A stretch of 64,000 nucleotides of DNA from Campylobacterota bacterium (GTDB lineage: Bacteria > Campylobacterota > Campylobacteria > Campylobacterales > Arcobacteraceae). Location of the stretch: NCBI GenBank assembly GCA_003643835.1, contig QMKX01000001.1:1-64000 (forward strand). Direction: 5' to 3'. Below the pieces are notes generated by a model, which was given only the letters and a program-made list of their open reading frames with translations, searched no databases and had not been told where the DNA came from. The translations under genes were made by a program, and so were the position numbers. Below are positions 40,552 through 49,757 of this stretch, piece after piece; the stretch's first letter is position 1; every line of letters starts with the position of its first letter.

Positions 40552-42560
40552 ACTGCTACCATACCTATATAATAACACCTCATACATCGCTGGGCTTCTG
40601 CTTTTGCTTCATCTTGAGTAAAACCCAAATTTACCTCAAGGTTGTTACTTTTTCTTATATTAGTAGAAAGTTTCTCGCTAACTTCTCTTGGCAAGCCCGG
40701 CATCCAGCCTGAGATTTTTTCATTTTTATCATATACTTTTAGACGACTAAAATGATCTTGCATTATCTCATCGTTTGTTAGACTTATGTTGCCATCGTAT
40801 ATGTATCTGCTTATGACCGAAGCTGCTCTTTTTGCTTGTCCTACGGCATTTACGATAGTCATAGGACCGTATTCACAATCACCTGAAGCAAATAAACCAT
40901 CACGACTTGTCATATAGTCTTTGCCATTTGTTTGTAAGGTTCCCCATGAAGTCATAGATAGTTCCCACTCTTTTGGCAAAATTTGCAAATCACAACTTTG
41001 AGACACAGCTGGTATCACAAAATCACACTTTATCTCATAGCTTTGCCCTTCTTGTTTGACAAGCTGTGCTCTGCCTCCATCTGGGTCTGGCACAAGCTCA
41101 AACTTATCTACTATGAGTGATTTCAAAACACCATTTTCATCTATGAGTTTGTTTATAGCACTATAAAACACAAACTCCACACCCTCTTCAACAGCTTCTT
41201 GATACTCTTCTAATGTAGTGTTTCTTATGATAGTTTTCTCGTCTCGTCTATACAGCATGACAACTTTTTTAGCACCTTCACGAATAGAACATCGCACCAC
41301 ATCCATAGAGGTAAATCCACCTCCTACGCACACAACTGTTTTTCCGTTTAAATCCTCTTTTGCAGGTGAGCCTATGCCATATTTGTGCCACAGATTAACT
41401 TTGTCAAGCATGGGTATAGCTCCCCAATACCCTATCATATCTGTGTTTTCATTTTCGCACCGTATCGCTTTAGACAGCCTAGCGCCAAAACTCAACATGG
41501 TAGCATCAAACTGCTTGTCTATCTCTTTTAGTCGTCGGGCTGTAACTTTGTGATTTTTTATTATTTTGACTGTCGGCATATCTTCTATTAGTTTGATATC
41601 TTGATTGTATTTATCTATAGGCATACGATATTGAGGAACTCCTACTGCTACTTCACCTCCAAGAACTGGTAGCTCTTCAAATATAGTTGTATCTATACCT
41701 TCTAAAGCCAGATAATATGCTGCGGTTAAACCAGCTGGACCAGCGCCTATTATAGCTACTTTTTTGCCATCATTTTTTGGTTTTTTTGGTTTAACTGGGT
41801 GAAACCATTGTAAAGAGTGTTCGCTTTCATAGTCAGCTCCTATTCGTTTGAGCTCCATGATCGATATAGGTTCATCTAAGTTTGCTCTACGACAGGCATC
41901 TTCACACGGATGTGGGCAAACACGACCACAAGTATGTGATAAAGGCATAGTTTGTCTCGTAGCTTTAAGAGAAGCCTCAAAATCCAAATCACGCACCCCT
42001 TCTATGTAGGCTGGTATATCGACATGAGAAGGACACAAATCAGTGCAAGGAGCTGTGACATTTGCTATGAAATCAGTAGTATCTTCACCATACCAAGGTG
42101 AGGACTTTTTGTTTTTGATACAAATATCAAAATCTTTTTTGAAATATTTTATCATATATAGTAGTGGCACTGGCACCGTTTTGCCTATTTCGCATTTGCT
42201 CGTTTCTATCATGGTGGAGCTTATCTCTTGTAGGTGTGTCAAGTCAGCATACTCACCCTCGCCACGACCAATTTTGTCGAGTATATCGTATAGTATCCTA
42301 CCGCCCCATCGTCCTGGAGCACACCTGCCACATGCTTCGCTATACTCTTGGTATTGTTTAGCATAATTTACAGCCAATTGCACAATATCAGTGCTTTTGT
42401 CAAATATCACAAAACCACTCCACCCTACAAATGCTTTTGTTTTTTTGTTTTTATCAAACTCTATTGGCAATTTGAACGATGTATCTTTTGTCTCATCGTT
42501 TGTTTTTTCTCTGTTATCTATAAGTTCATCTTGCCATATTGAAAAATATACTTTACTCAT
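40548..42560 (-). CDS. Fusion of a NuoF-type Fe-S module with a GltD-like NAD(P)H oxidoreductase
   Basis: Residues 1-150 resemble the C-terminal part of NuoF: SEACGRCAPGRWGGRILYDI, then SKCEIGK. The FMN/NADH fold of NuoF is missing, and the third cluster cysteine of CGxCxPCR is glycine. From about residue 165 the chain is like the small subunit of glutamate synthase: CTDLCPSHVDIPAYIEG, CGRVCPHPCEDACRR, FAD loop VAIIGAGPAGLTAAYYLA, NADPH loop CVGGGFTSMDVVRC and the end GDCEYGPMTIVNAVGQAKRA. It may bring NAD(P)H electrons to complex I in place of NuoEF. It sits between the nuoE-like gene and nuoG. Confidence 0.85.
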   Translation of the reverse strand: MSKVYFSIWQDELIDNREKTNDETKDTSFKLPIEFDKNKKTKAFVGWSGFVIFDKSTDIVQLAVNYAKQYQEYSEACGRCAPGRWGGRILYDILDKIGRGEGEYADLTHLQEISSTMIETSKCEIGKTVPVPLLYMIKYFKKDFDICIKNKKSSPWYGEDTTDFIANVTAPCTDLCPSHVDIPAYIEGVRDLDFEASLKATRQTMPLSHTCGRVCPHPCEDACRRANLDEPISIMELKRIGADYESEHSLQWFHPVKPKKPKNDGKKVAIIGAGPAGLTAAYYLALEGIDTTIFEELPVLGGEVAVGVPQYRMPIDKYNQDIKLIEDMPTVKIIKNHKVTARRLKEIDKQFDATMLSFGARLSKAIRCENENTDMIGYWGAIPMLDKVNLWHKYGIGSPAKEDLNGKTVVCVGGGFTSMDVVRCSIREGAKKVVMLYRRDEKTIIRNTTLEEYQEAVEEGVEFVFYSAINKLIDENGVLKSLIVDKFELVPDPDGGRAQLVKQEGQSYEIKCDFVIPAVSQSCDLQILPKEWELSMTSWGTLQTNGKDYMTSRDGLFASGDCEYGPMTIVNAVGQAKRAASVISRYIYDGNISLTNDEIMQDHFSRLKVYDKNEKISGWMPGLPREVSEKLSTNIRKSNNLEVNLGFTQDEAKAEAQRCMRCYYIGMVAV

Positions 42561-42567
42561 ATTGTGC

Positions 42568-42828
42568 CTAACTGCTTGTATCTACTATTTTTTGTTGTGG
42601 TATAGATTTTTTCACTACTATGGTCCAGTCTACTTCGTTGAACTTCAAAGAGTTCATGAGAGTCCAGTTGTTTTTTTTCACTATATCCGCTGACTTTTGG
42701 ACAGCGGTAAAGTCACCTATCTCAAATAGTATTATAGCATTTTCGCCATCTTTTATATCGCTGTTTATCAGCTGGACCATTCTTTTATAAAAGTTCTCTT
42801 TTAGTGGTCTTAGATCATATCTTTTCAT
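42568..42828 (-). CDS. NuoE-like small complex I protein of epsilonproteobacterial type
   Basis: 86 residues beginning MKRYDLRPLKENFYKRMVQL, with ILFEIGDFTAVQKSADIVKK and MNSLKFNEVDWTIVV. It has no cysteines and so no 2Fe-2S cluster like true NuoE; it matches the small protein found at the nuoE position in Campylobacter and Helicobacter. Its function is not established. Its Shine-Dalgarno sequence AGGAG adjoins a GATA repeat at the end of nuoD. Confidence 0.75.
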   Translation of the reverse strand: MKRYDLRPLKENFYKRMVQLINSDIKDGENAIILFEIGDFTAVQKSADIVKKNNWTLMNSLKFNEVDWTIVVKKSIPQQKIVDTSS

Positions 42829-42838
42829 ATTTCGCTCC

Positions 42839-42854
42839 TATCTATCTATCTATC
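42839..42854 (-). repeat. Tetranucleotide repeat, four copies of GATA, at the nuoD stop
   Basis: The plus strand has TATC four times in a row. It covers the last codons and the stop codon of nuoD and runs into the AGGAG before the nuoE-like gene. Slippage would change the NuoD C-terminus and the distance between the two genes. Confidence 0.8.
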
Positions 42855-44068
42855 TCACCAAACACTATGTTTAGATTTCCTATGATGGTAACCACATCAG
42901 CTAACTGGTGTCCTGGTAGTAGGTCTTGTAGCAAGCCTGTGTGCCAAAAGCTAGGTGCTCTAACTTTGAGTTTGTATGGGTATGGCGAGCCATCGCTGTT
43001 GATATAAAATCCCAGCTCACCTTTTGGCGACTCGGTAGCTACATAAATCTCCCCCACTGGTGGCCTCATACCTTGAGTTACTAAAACAAAATGTTGCATA
43101 AGTGAGTAGTTTTGTGTCATCATCTGCTCTTTGGTAGGAGATATATACTTTGGACTTTTTGCCATAAGATCACTATTACTTTGTTCGTATATTGGCACGA
43201 GTTGTTTAAGTATTTTCATAGATTCTCTCATCTCTTGCATATAACATAGATATCTACCATAAGAATCACACCGAGTAGATACAGGAACATCAAAATCAAG
43301 CTCTCCATACAGCTCGTATGGTATCTCTTTTCTCAAATCCCACTTGACACCACTTCCGCGAAGAGATGGTCCAGTCACCCCCCAACTTTTCGCCATCTTT
43401 TTAGTTATGATACCTACATTTTCAAGTCGCATTCGCCATATTCTATTTTTGGTCAAAAGCCCTTCATAAACCTCTATTTGTTCTGTCAAGGTTGTGATAA
43501 ATTTTTGTAAATCATCTATCCAGTTGTTTGGTAAATCAAGTGGCACTCCACCAATTCGCACAGCACTATGTGTAAGCCTCGCTCCACAATAGTCTTCCAT
43601 CAAGTCCATAGCAAACTCTCGCTCTCTAAAAGCATATAGAAATACACTCATAGCTCCTACATCTAATGCATGAGTAGCTAGCCAAAAAAGGTGCGATATG
43701 ATACGATTTAGCTCCAAAAGCATAGTGCGTATAGCTTGAGCTCTTCGTGGTGCTTCTATGCCTATAAGTCTCTCTACTGTCAAAGCAAATCCATAGTTGT
43801 TTGATGTAGCGGCTATATAATCCATACGGTCAGTTGTAGGCAAAAATTCATTATATATCATATTTTCACCCATCTTTTCCATACCTCTGTGCAAGTATCC
43901 TATGTCTGGCACTGCTTTGATGACCTCTTCGCCTTGAAGTTCAAGTATTAGTCTTAGTTGTCCGTGAGCAGATGGATGTTGAGGGCCAAAGTTTACCACC
44001 ATAGTGTTGTCTTCTCTGTCAAATGATATATTTTCAAAAAATGGTTTTAGCCTGTTTGGTTGTTGCAT
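42842..44068 (-). CDS. nuoD: NADH-quinone oxidoreductase subunit D
   Basis: NuoD forms part of the quinone pocket. [74 protein letters not shown] and the C-terminal [23 protein letters not shown] are all conserved. 408 residues is normal. It lies 9 bases after nuoC. Confidence 0.97.
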   Translation of the reverse strand: MQQPNRLKPFFENISFDREDNTMVVNFGPQHPSAHGQLRLILELQGEEVIKAVPDIGYLHRGMEKMGENMIYNEFLPTTDRMDYIAATSNNYGFALTVERLIGIEAPRRAQAIRTMLLELNRIISHLFWLATHALDVGAMSVFLYAFREREFAMDLMEDYCGARLTHSAVRIGGVPLDLPNNWIDDLQKFITTLTEQIEVYEGLLTKNRIWRMRLENVGIITKKMAKSWGVTGPSLRGSGVKWDLRKEIPYELYGELDFDVPVSTRCDSYGRYLCYMQEMRESMKILKQLVPIYEQSNSDLMAKSPKYISPTKEQMMTQNYSLMQHFVLVTQGMRPPVGEIYVATESPKGELGFYINSDGSPYPYKLKVRAPSFWHTGLLQDLLPGHQLADVVTIIGNLNIVFGEIDR

Positions 44069-44077
44069 ACTACTCTC

Positions 44078-44881
44078 CTACTTTCTTTTGTCTAATATCT
44101 TAGACGGTTTTTTATCAAACTTTGTCACAAGCAAACTTCCACCATCTTCTTGATATCGTATAGGAGTATCTGGTTCGCCATTGGTTATATCCACACCTTT
44201 TGGAACTTCGTGCCCCAATCTTGAAAATCTATTTGTGTCATATCTGTCTACTCTTGCCGTATCTCTTAACTCTTCGCCTATTTTGTCTCTGTTTTGTTTT
44301 CCAAATATCTGATCAACTTCATACCAAGAAGCACTTTCATCGCCAGTTAGCGGGTAGGTCTTCAGTAGTGGATGGTCATGCCAATCATCAGGCATAAGTA
44401 TGCGTTTCATATATGGATGATTTTTCACTTTGATGCCATACATATCGAACATCTCTCTCTCGCTCCAGTTTGCCATAGCAAATATATGGCATACAGATTG
44501 AATTGTATCGTTTTTATTTAAAAAACACTTTAGTCTAATTCGTGTTTTTTTAGTAGTGGAGAGCATCTCATAAAAAATCTCAAATCCATCTTGGTCTTTG
44601 ATATAGTCAATAGCACTTAATTCGACAAGAAAATCATAAGCTCTTGTATCTCTCATATGAGAGATTGCTTTTTTGTTGTCTGTGTGGTTGATATATACGA
44701 TCATATGCCCTGCTTGTATATAGGCATCTTTTATATCTACAATACTTGCAAGGCTACTTAAATCCATAGCAAATAAACTATTTGAACAGACATCAAGTTT
44801 TGGCAGTGTTGGGGACTTATAAAACCTATCTGTGTGGTATGATTTTTTTTGCTTGTTTGTTTTGTCTTCGTATTTTCTCAT
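44078..44881 (-). CDS. nuoC: NADH-quinone oxidoreductase subunit C
   Basis: The NuoC core is seen in WSEREMFDMYGIKVKNHPYMKRILMPDDW followed by HPLLKTYPLTGDE (each block written in part). At 267 residues it is longer than E. coli's separate domain and has an N-terminal extension of about 40 charged residues. Its ATG shares one base with the nuoB stop (TGATG-type junction). It forms the peripheral arm with NuoD and NuoB. Confidence 0.93.
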   Translation of the reverse strand: MRKYEDKTNKQKKSYHTDRFYKSPTLPKLDVCSNSLFAMDLSSLASIVDIKDAYIQAGHMIVYINHTDNKKAISHMRDTRAYDFLVELSAIDYIKDQDGFEIFYEMLSTTKKTRIRLKCFLNKNDTIQSVCHIFAMANWSEREMFDMYGIKVKNHPYMKRILMPDDWHDHPLLKTYPLTGDESASWYEVDQIFGKQNRDKIGEELRDTARVDRYDTNRFSRLGHEVPKGVDITNGEPDTPIRYQEDGGSLLVTKFDKKPSKILDKRK

Positions 44882-45390
44882 TATATCAACCTTTTTGTTT
44901 TTTGAGACATACCGGCTTTATTTCTTCGTATCTTTTGTTGTAAGTGCATCAAAGCGTATTGAAGTGATTCAGGTCGTGGAGCACAGCCGGGTAAGTATAT
45001 ATCAACAGGTATCACTCTATCTACTCCTTGAACTGTAGCATAAGTGTTAAACATACCGCCAGTATTTGCACAGCTTCCCATAGATATCACCCATTTTGGG
45101 TCTGGCATCTGGTCATATAATCGCCTCATAAATTGAGCATGTTTTTTAGTCAGCGTTCCAGCTACTATCAACACATCGCTTTGGCGCGGACTTGCTCTAA
45201 ATATAGTGCCAAACCTATCAAAGTCAAAACGGCTTGCGCCACTAGCCATCATCTCTATAGCACAACAAGCTAATCCATATGTCATAGGCCACAAAGAATT
45301 GCTCCGCCCAAAATTTACTAACTTGTCTATAGTTGTCAGCACCACTGGTGCTCCGCCATCTTTTAGATAATCTACTTTATGCTGTGCCAT
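44881..45390 (-). CDS. nuoB: NADH-quinone oxidoreductase subunit B
   Basis: NuoB holds the terminal N2 cluster. [17 protein letters not shown] carries the paired cysteines, [18 protein letters not shown] the third and [20 protein letters not shown] the fourth. I start at ATG 45390, seven bases after AAGGAGC; a longer in-frame start would overlap nuoA further and lacks a site. It overlaps nuoA by 19 bases. Confidence 0.96.
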   Translation of the reverse strand: MAQHKVDYLKDGGAPVVLTTIDKLVNFGRSNSLWPMTYGLACCAIEMMASGASRFDFDRFGTIFRASPRQSDVLIVAGTLTKKHAQFMRRLYDQMPDPKWVISMGSCANTGGMFNTYATVQGVDRVIPVDIYLPGCAPRPESLQYALMHLQQKIRRNKAGMSQKTKRLI

Positions 45391-45761
45391 GTTAAAGCTC
45401 CTTTTTTCCATGCATATATAAAACCAATTGCAAGTAACAATATAAACAATATCATCTCAACAAAACCAAACCACCCCAAAGTTATAAAATTGACAGCCCA
45501 AGGAAACATAAATATAATCTCCACATCAAACAATATAAACAACAGTGCCATCAAATAAAATTGAGCTGATATACTATTTGGTTGTTTAGTTACCTCAGGA
45601 CCACACTCATAAAATGTGGTTTTTAATTTCTCTGTGTCAAGTCTCGCTAATCTTCTGCTGACAAGTCTTGCCAATGCCGTAGTAGCAATAAATGCTCCAA
45701 AAGTGATGACAAACATCACAAATACTCCAAAATACGGATGTGCTATATCAACTGGTGCCAT
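45372..45761 (-). CDS. nuoA: NADH-quinone oxidoreductase subunit A
   Basis: A membrane protein of 129 residues with three helices (about 12-32, 65-87, 95-115). The family motif [20 protein letters not shown] and [13 protein letters not shown] are clear. AAAGGAG precedes the ATG. It is preceded by the receiver-like gene with 14 bases between, which suggests that gene belongs to the operon. Confidence 0.95.
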   Translation of the reverse strand: MAPVDIAHPYFGVFVMFVITFGAFIATTALARLVSRRLARLDTEKLKTTFYECGPEVTKQPNSISAQFYLMALLFILFDVEIIFMFPWAVNFITLGWFGFVEMILFILLLAIGFIYAWKKGALTWHSIK

Positions 45762-45775
45762 ATTTAATTTCTCCT

Positions 45776-46489
45776 TTAACTACTTAGTTTTAGTTTCAAA
45801 TTTACCACTTTACCTCTCATGAGATTTGAGACAACATCTTTGTCAACAACTGCAAAAAGTGGCATAAGTTGTTCTAATAAAAATCTATCCAAAGTTATGG
45901 TATTGTTGATGGTTTTGTTTATATTTCTTCTATCTATTTGCTTGATGTTGCTATCATCATAACCCTTGACTTTGTCAATGTTAAGGTGAATGTTGTTTTG
46001 TTTTTTTCTTTGTGTAGATGTATCTTTTAGTAGATTTTTTATATTTTGTATTTCGTTTTTATCTAACACTTGTGTTCGTTTGCCTGTGTTTTTATGCGTT
46101 ATGATACTTTTGTCAATATTTTTCTCAAAATTTGTATCAGTAAGCTGGACTTTAAAGCTATCCATGGCATTGAATTGAGAGATAATCACTTGTATGAGAT
46201 GGTTTGGTAAAAATGGTTTATATATCACAAATGATACAAAATCTTTATCAAAATCTCGCCTACTTGTTAGTAGGCCTATTTTGTTGCATTGGGGTTTGAG
46301 CTTGCTAACATAAGCTTTTAGCAAGCTCAAATCACCATTTATAAAGCTTTCATCCAAAAGCACCATATCACTTGGAGCTATATGATCTACACTTTTGACC
46401 ACACTTAGATTTATATTTATATCTTTAAGTGATATTTGACAAATAGTCCTAACTTTGTCGCAATTTGTTAATAAAACTAAACTTTTCAT
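45776..46489 (-). CDS. Receiver-like protein of unknown function at the head of the nuo operon
   Basis: 237 residues, not recognised as a named protein. The first 110 residues look like a degenerate response-regulator receiver: MKSLVLLTNCDKV, a DMVLLDESF strand, IGLLTSRRDF and VIYKPFLPNHL, with the lysine-proline pair at the end. The usual phosphorylated aspartate position is not clear. The middle is lysine- and asparagine-rich and probably unstructured, and the final 50 residues form a hydrophobic amphipathic segment. It lies directly before nuoA on the same strand, so it may be linked to complex I, though no mechanism is visible. Confidence 0.55.
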   Translation of the reverse strand: MKSLVLLTNCDKVRTICQISLKDININLSVVKSVDHIAPSDMVLLDESFINGDLSLLKAYVSKLKPQCNKIGLLTSRRDFDKDFVSFVIYKPFLPNHLIQVIISQFNAMDSFKVQLTDTNFEKNIDKSIITHKNTGKRTQVLDKNEIQNIKNLLKDTSTQRKKQNNIHLNIDKVKGYDDSNIKQIDRRNINKTINNTITLDRFLLEQLMPLFAVVDKDVVSNLMRGKVVNLKLKLSS

Positions 46490-46612
46490 ATATGGCCTCT
46501 TTAAAAATATGCAAATTATACCTAATATAACTTAAGCACACATATAAGAGTTAAAAATTAAGGTTGCCTTAAGAAACTTGTGTTAAACTACATAACGGGA
46601 GAGTGAGAATAG

Positions 46613-46939
46613 ATGAGAGCAAAATTGATATTATCGTTGTTTGTGGCTTTTTTATTAGTTGGATGTTTTCAACTTAATACAAATTTGACACCAGCTGGCG
46701 CAAAAGTGCAAATAGTCAAAAATAAACCAAAAGGATGCAAAAGTCTCGGAAAATTTATCACAACCGCACTGCCTATAGAGAAATTAGGTGAAGAAAAAAC
46801 CATGAATGTGATACGAAATACTGTAGCAGATGAAGGCGGAGATACAGCAAGACTGAAAGATATGGCACAGCATGGAGTTTTTAATGGTGTTGAATATATT
46901 ACTTATGAGGGTTATGCTTATAAGTGCAAAAAGGATTAA
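46613..46939 (+). CDS. DUF4156-like lipoprotein
   Basis: A lipoprotein signal ends FLLVGC. The mature part has the DUF4156 pattern: AKVQIVKNKPKGCKSLG, a central stretch with TMNVIRNTVADEGGD, and VEYITYEGYAYKC at the end. The function of the family is unknown. It begins a run of three lipoprotein genes in the same direction; the next begins 13 bases after its stop. The ATG has GGGAGAG upstream. Confidence 0.75.
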   Translation: MRAKLILSLFVAFLLVGCFQLNTNLTPAGAKVQIVKNKPKGCKSLGKFITTALPIEKLGEEKTMNVIRNTVADEGGDTARLKDMAQHGVFNGVEYITYEGYAYKCKKD

Positions 46940-46951
46940 AAGGAAAAGATT

Positions 46952-47656
46952 ATGAAAAAATTTATTTATATTATGGCATTTGTTAGTGTAGCTGTTTTGT
47001 TTAGCGGTTGTGGTCAAAAAGCTTACAATATGTTAGAAGCTGGAGAAGCTCCATCTAAATCAAAAGCTATTTTAGTAGGCAAAGTTATATTGACCCCAAG
47101 TGTCAATGATGACGGAGGGGCTACAAAAACACAAGATGACCCACTAACATTTTATGCCTTGTTTACAAAAGGGCAAGGTAAGAAAAGAAAAAATACTATA
47201 AAACCAAACTATGATGATGATTATGATACATTTTACAAAGATATTCCCACAGGAGAGTTTTTTGCCGTAGAGGTTGATGAGCAAAATAAGATATCCTTAA
47301 TTGGATTAGAATTTAAAATAGAAGATAAGAGTTTTTTTTTCAAAAGTCATTTTTACGATAGCTGGTTGAGAGGTTTTGTGCTAACAACAAATGAAAAAAT
47401 AAAATCTGGCAAGGCATATTATATAGGCACTATTAAGATTGATTTGGCGAAAGATAGTTTCAAAGAAGTTGGTGATAGTGATTATGATATGGACGAATTA
47501 AATTATGTTATACCAAAAAAGTTTATAGTTGTAGATGAGTATAAAAAAGCAAAAGTTTGGACAAAAAAGAGTTTTGGCAAATCTCTAATAAAAGCCAAAA
47601 CAAGCAAAACAAAAACTAAAACACAAAGTAGTTATATACATACAACCGTGGATTGA
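46952..47656 (+). CDS. Lipoprotein of unknown function
   Basis: I do not recognise a family. The signal ends VLFSGC. The mature protein (about 215 residues) has acidic patches (YDDDYDTFYKD), an alternating hydrophobic pattern that suggests beta-structure (FFAVEVDEQNKISLIGLEF), and a lysine/threonine-rich C-terminal tail. AAAGGAAAAG precedes the ATG. It lies between two other lipoproteins and is probably co-transcribed with them. Confidence 0.6.
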   Translation: MKKFIYIMAFVSVAVLFSGCGQKAYNMLEAGEAPSKSKAILVGKVILTPSVNDDGGATKTQDDPLTFYALFTKGQGKKRKNTIKPNYDDDYDTFYKDIPTGEFFAVEVDEQNKISLIGLEFKIEDKSFFFKSHFYDSWLRGFVLTTNEKIKSGKAYYIGTIKIDLAKDSFKEVGDSDYDMDELNYVIPKKFIVVDEYKKAKVWTKKSFGKSLIKAKTSKTKTKTQSSYIHTTVD

Positions 47657-47684
47657 GTTTAAAATTTAAAAAAAAGAAGAATAT

Positions 47685-48224
47685 ATGAAAAAATATATAA
47701 AATTTACATTGATTATAGTGATGGGTTACTTGGTTAGTGGTTGTGGTGGTAAAGCAGCCACAAGTCCAAAAGAGTTCAAGCAGCAAGTGGGAGATGGAGG
47801 ATATTTCTTTAAAAAAGAGAAATTTGTAGTTGGCAAAAGTCATCAATTTATCACCAACATACTAAAAGAGAGGTCAAAAACATGCTTAAACAGAACCGTT
47901 AAATCAAGTGGTAGCATGCAAAATAGACAAGGAATTACCACTAGCTCATATACTGCAGCTGACAAATATATTTCTGTAGTATCAAAAAAGAAAAATGGCA
48001 CTCAAATGTATGTCAGAATGCATATGTCAAGCAGCAATATGATTGAAATAAGCAAACAACATAAAGATGGAAATTTTATCGTAGTAGCCGATATAGATAA
48101 AAAAACAAATAGTTCATCGGTGGTTAATTTTTATTATATAGATTCAAGCGCATATGAGACTATCAACAACACTATGAGAAAGTGGCTAAAAGGAAAAAAA
48201 ACACATTGTCCCAAACTTAACTGA
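47685..48224 (+). CDS. Lipoprotein of unknown function
   Basis: The signal ends YLVSGC. The mature domain begins PKEFKQQV and contains FKKEKFVVGKSHQFI and four cysteines in all. The pattern with VDKYISVVSKKKNGTQMYVRM-like strands suggests a small beta-rich fold. I know no function. A hairpin follows the gene and probably ends the three-gene lipoprotein unit. Confidence 0.6.
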   Translation: MKKYIKFTLIIVMGYLVSGCGGKAATSPKEFKQQVGDGGYFFKKEKFVVGKSHQFITNILKERSKTCLNRTVKSSGSMQNRQGITTSSYTAADKYISVVSKKKNGTQMYVRMHMSSSNMIEISKQHKDGNFIVVADIDKKTNSSSVVNFYYIDSSAYETINNTMRKWLKGKKTHCPKLN

Positions 48225-48229
48225 TACAG

Positions 48230-48266
48230 GACACTTCTATGAGTTATAGAGGCTTTTAGAGGTGTC
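48230..48266 (+). terminator. Hairpin after the third lipoprotein gene
   Basis: GACACTTCT at 48230-48238 pairs with AGAGGTGTC at 48258-48266 (one G-T pair). The loop is 19 bases and only a weak T-run follows, so termination is probable but not strong. Confidence 0.45.
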
Positions 48267-48280
48267 ATTAAGATTTATTT

Positions 48281-48288
48281 GATACAAT
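48281..48288 (+). promoter_or_regulatory. Probable -10 element of the SIMPL-like gene
   Basis: GATACAAT ends 16 bases before the ATG at 48305, with AAAAGGA between them. Layout and sequence match those before accD and the aminotransferase gene. Confidence 0.45.
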
Positions 48289-48304
48289 AGTCAAAAGGAT
48301 CGTT

Positions 48305-49000
48305 ATGAAAAAATTATTTGTATTGATATTGTTGACGACATGTGTTTTTGGGTATGAGTTAAGTTTTGATAGGCAGTTTAGCAAAGATGTAATAAAAGAT
48401 GAGATAAGAGTCCAGATATCTATAAGTGCCGATAGTCAGACAAAGCAAAAATTGTTAGACAATATGAAAGAAGTGTTAAAATTTATCAAAAATGACAAAA
48501 CAGTCAAGCAAACAAATTATACACAAACCATATCACCAAAATACGAGTATGGGTTTTTTGTCAAAAATAGACAATTTACAGGATATCAAGGTAGAGTTAG
48601 TTTTTTAGCTTCATCAAAAGATGAAAAAAAGATACAAAACTACATAGAAAAGATTATCAAGTTCAACACAAAAGAACTAAAAATATCACTATATGGTTTG
48701 GGTTGGGTAGCAAGCAAAAAACAGCAAAGCAAAATCAAAGATCAATTGATATTTGATTCTATAATGTGGGCAAAACAACACATAGAAGTATTGAAAAATA
48801 AAACAAACTCAAAATGCAAGATAAGTAACATAAGCACCAAACAGTTTTCAAACAAGTTTAGAGAAAGCCTTGAGCCAAACTCTTCATACTCTAAAAAAAG
48901 ATATTCCGATAAAAATACATTAAACGACTCAATAGTTATGCCAAGTAGGCAACTACAAAGCATATATTTAAATATGTTTTACATATTTGAGTGTAAATAA
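48305..49000 (+). CDS. SIMPL-like exported protein
   Basis: A signal peptide (MKKLFVLILLTTCVFGYE, cleaved near residue 17) leads a 215-residue periplasmic domain. ISPKYEYGFFVKNRQFTGYQGR followed by a regular alternation of strands and helices resembles the SIMPL (DUF541) family. The C-terminal 60 residues are Ser/Lys-rich and end with a cysteine. The function of the family is poorly known. The gene ends 13 bases before fabG. Confidence 0.6.
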   Translation: MKKLFVLILLTTCVFGYELSFDRQFSKDVIKDEIRVQISISADSQTKQKLLDNMKEVLKFIKNDKTVKQTNYTQTISPKYEYGFFVKNRQFTGYQGRVSFLASSKDEKKIQNYIEKIIKFNTKELKISLYGLGWVASKKQQSKIKDQLIFDSIMWAKQHIEVLKNKTNSKCKISNISTKQFSNKFRESLEPNSSYSKKRYSDKNTLNDSIVMPSRQLQSIYLNMFYIFECK

Positions 49001-49013
49001 AAAAAGGAAAAAT

Positions 49014-49757
49014 ATGAAATTTAGTGGTTCAAATGTATTAGTAACTGGTGCGAGCAAAGGTATAGGCAAAACAGTAGCTAAAGAGTTAGCTTCGTTTGGT
49101 TTAAAAGTATGGATAAACTACAGAAGCAACCCACAACTGGCCGATGAGGTTATGGACGAAATTGTAGCAAAGGGCGGAAAAGCAAGTGTCATCAAAGGCG
49201 ATGTCAGTATTGAGAGTGATTGGAAAGAGATATTGAAGGCCATAATAGACAGTGACGGAGCACTATCGTATCTTGTCAACAATGCCGGCATAACCAAAGA
49301 CAAGCTCGCTATTCGTATGAGTATAGATGATTTTGATGATGTGATAAATGCAAACTTAAAATCTACTTTTATTGGGTGTCGTGATGTTTTGAAGCTTATG
49401 AGCAAAAAAAGGTTTGGTAGCGTTGTCAATATATCGTCTATAATAGGCGAGATAGGAAACGCAGGGCAGACAAACTATAGCGCAAGCAAAGGTGGAGTTA
49501 ATACTATGACTAAAGCATTTGCTAAAGAGGGTGCTATAAGAGGTGTGCGATTTAATGCTATAACGCCGGGATTTATAGCTACAAATATGACCGAAGAATT
49601 AAAGCCAGAGATAAAAGAGAATTATGAAAAAAATATACCCATGGGACGATTTGGAAAAACCGATGAGGTAGCAGGAGCTGTGGCATTTTTGTTAAGTGAC
49701 CACTCATCGTATATCACAGGTGAGATACTAAAAGTAAATGGCGGATTGTATACATAA
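49014..49757 (+). CDS. fabG: 3-oxoacyl-ACP reductase FabG
   Basis: A short-chain dehydrogenase that reduces 3-oxoacyl-ACP with NADPH. VLVTGASKGIGKTVAKEL binds the cofactor, LVNNAGI follows, VVNISSIIGEIGNAGQTNYSASKGG has the catalytic Ser and the YxxxK pair, and the end SSYITGEILKVNGGL is typical. I start at ATG 49014 with AAAAAGGAAA upstream, which gives 247 residues; an earlier GTG would add nine residues inside the preceding gene. The family is broad, but length and motifs favour FabG. Confidence 0.9.
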   Translation: MKFSGSNVLVTGASKGIGKTVAKELASFGLKVWINYRSNPQLADEVMDEIVAKGGKASVIKGDVSIESDWKEILKAIIDSDGALSYLVNNAGITKDKLAIRMSIDDFDDVINANLKSTFIGCRDVLKLMSKKRFGSVVNISSIIGEIGNAGQTNYSASKGGVNTMTKAFAKEGAIRGVRFNAITPGFIATNMTEELKPEIKENYEKNIPMGRFGKTDEVAGAVAFLLSDHSSYITGEILKVNGGLYT

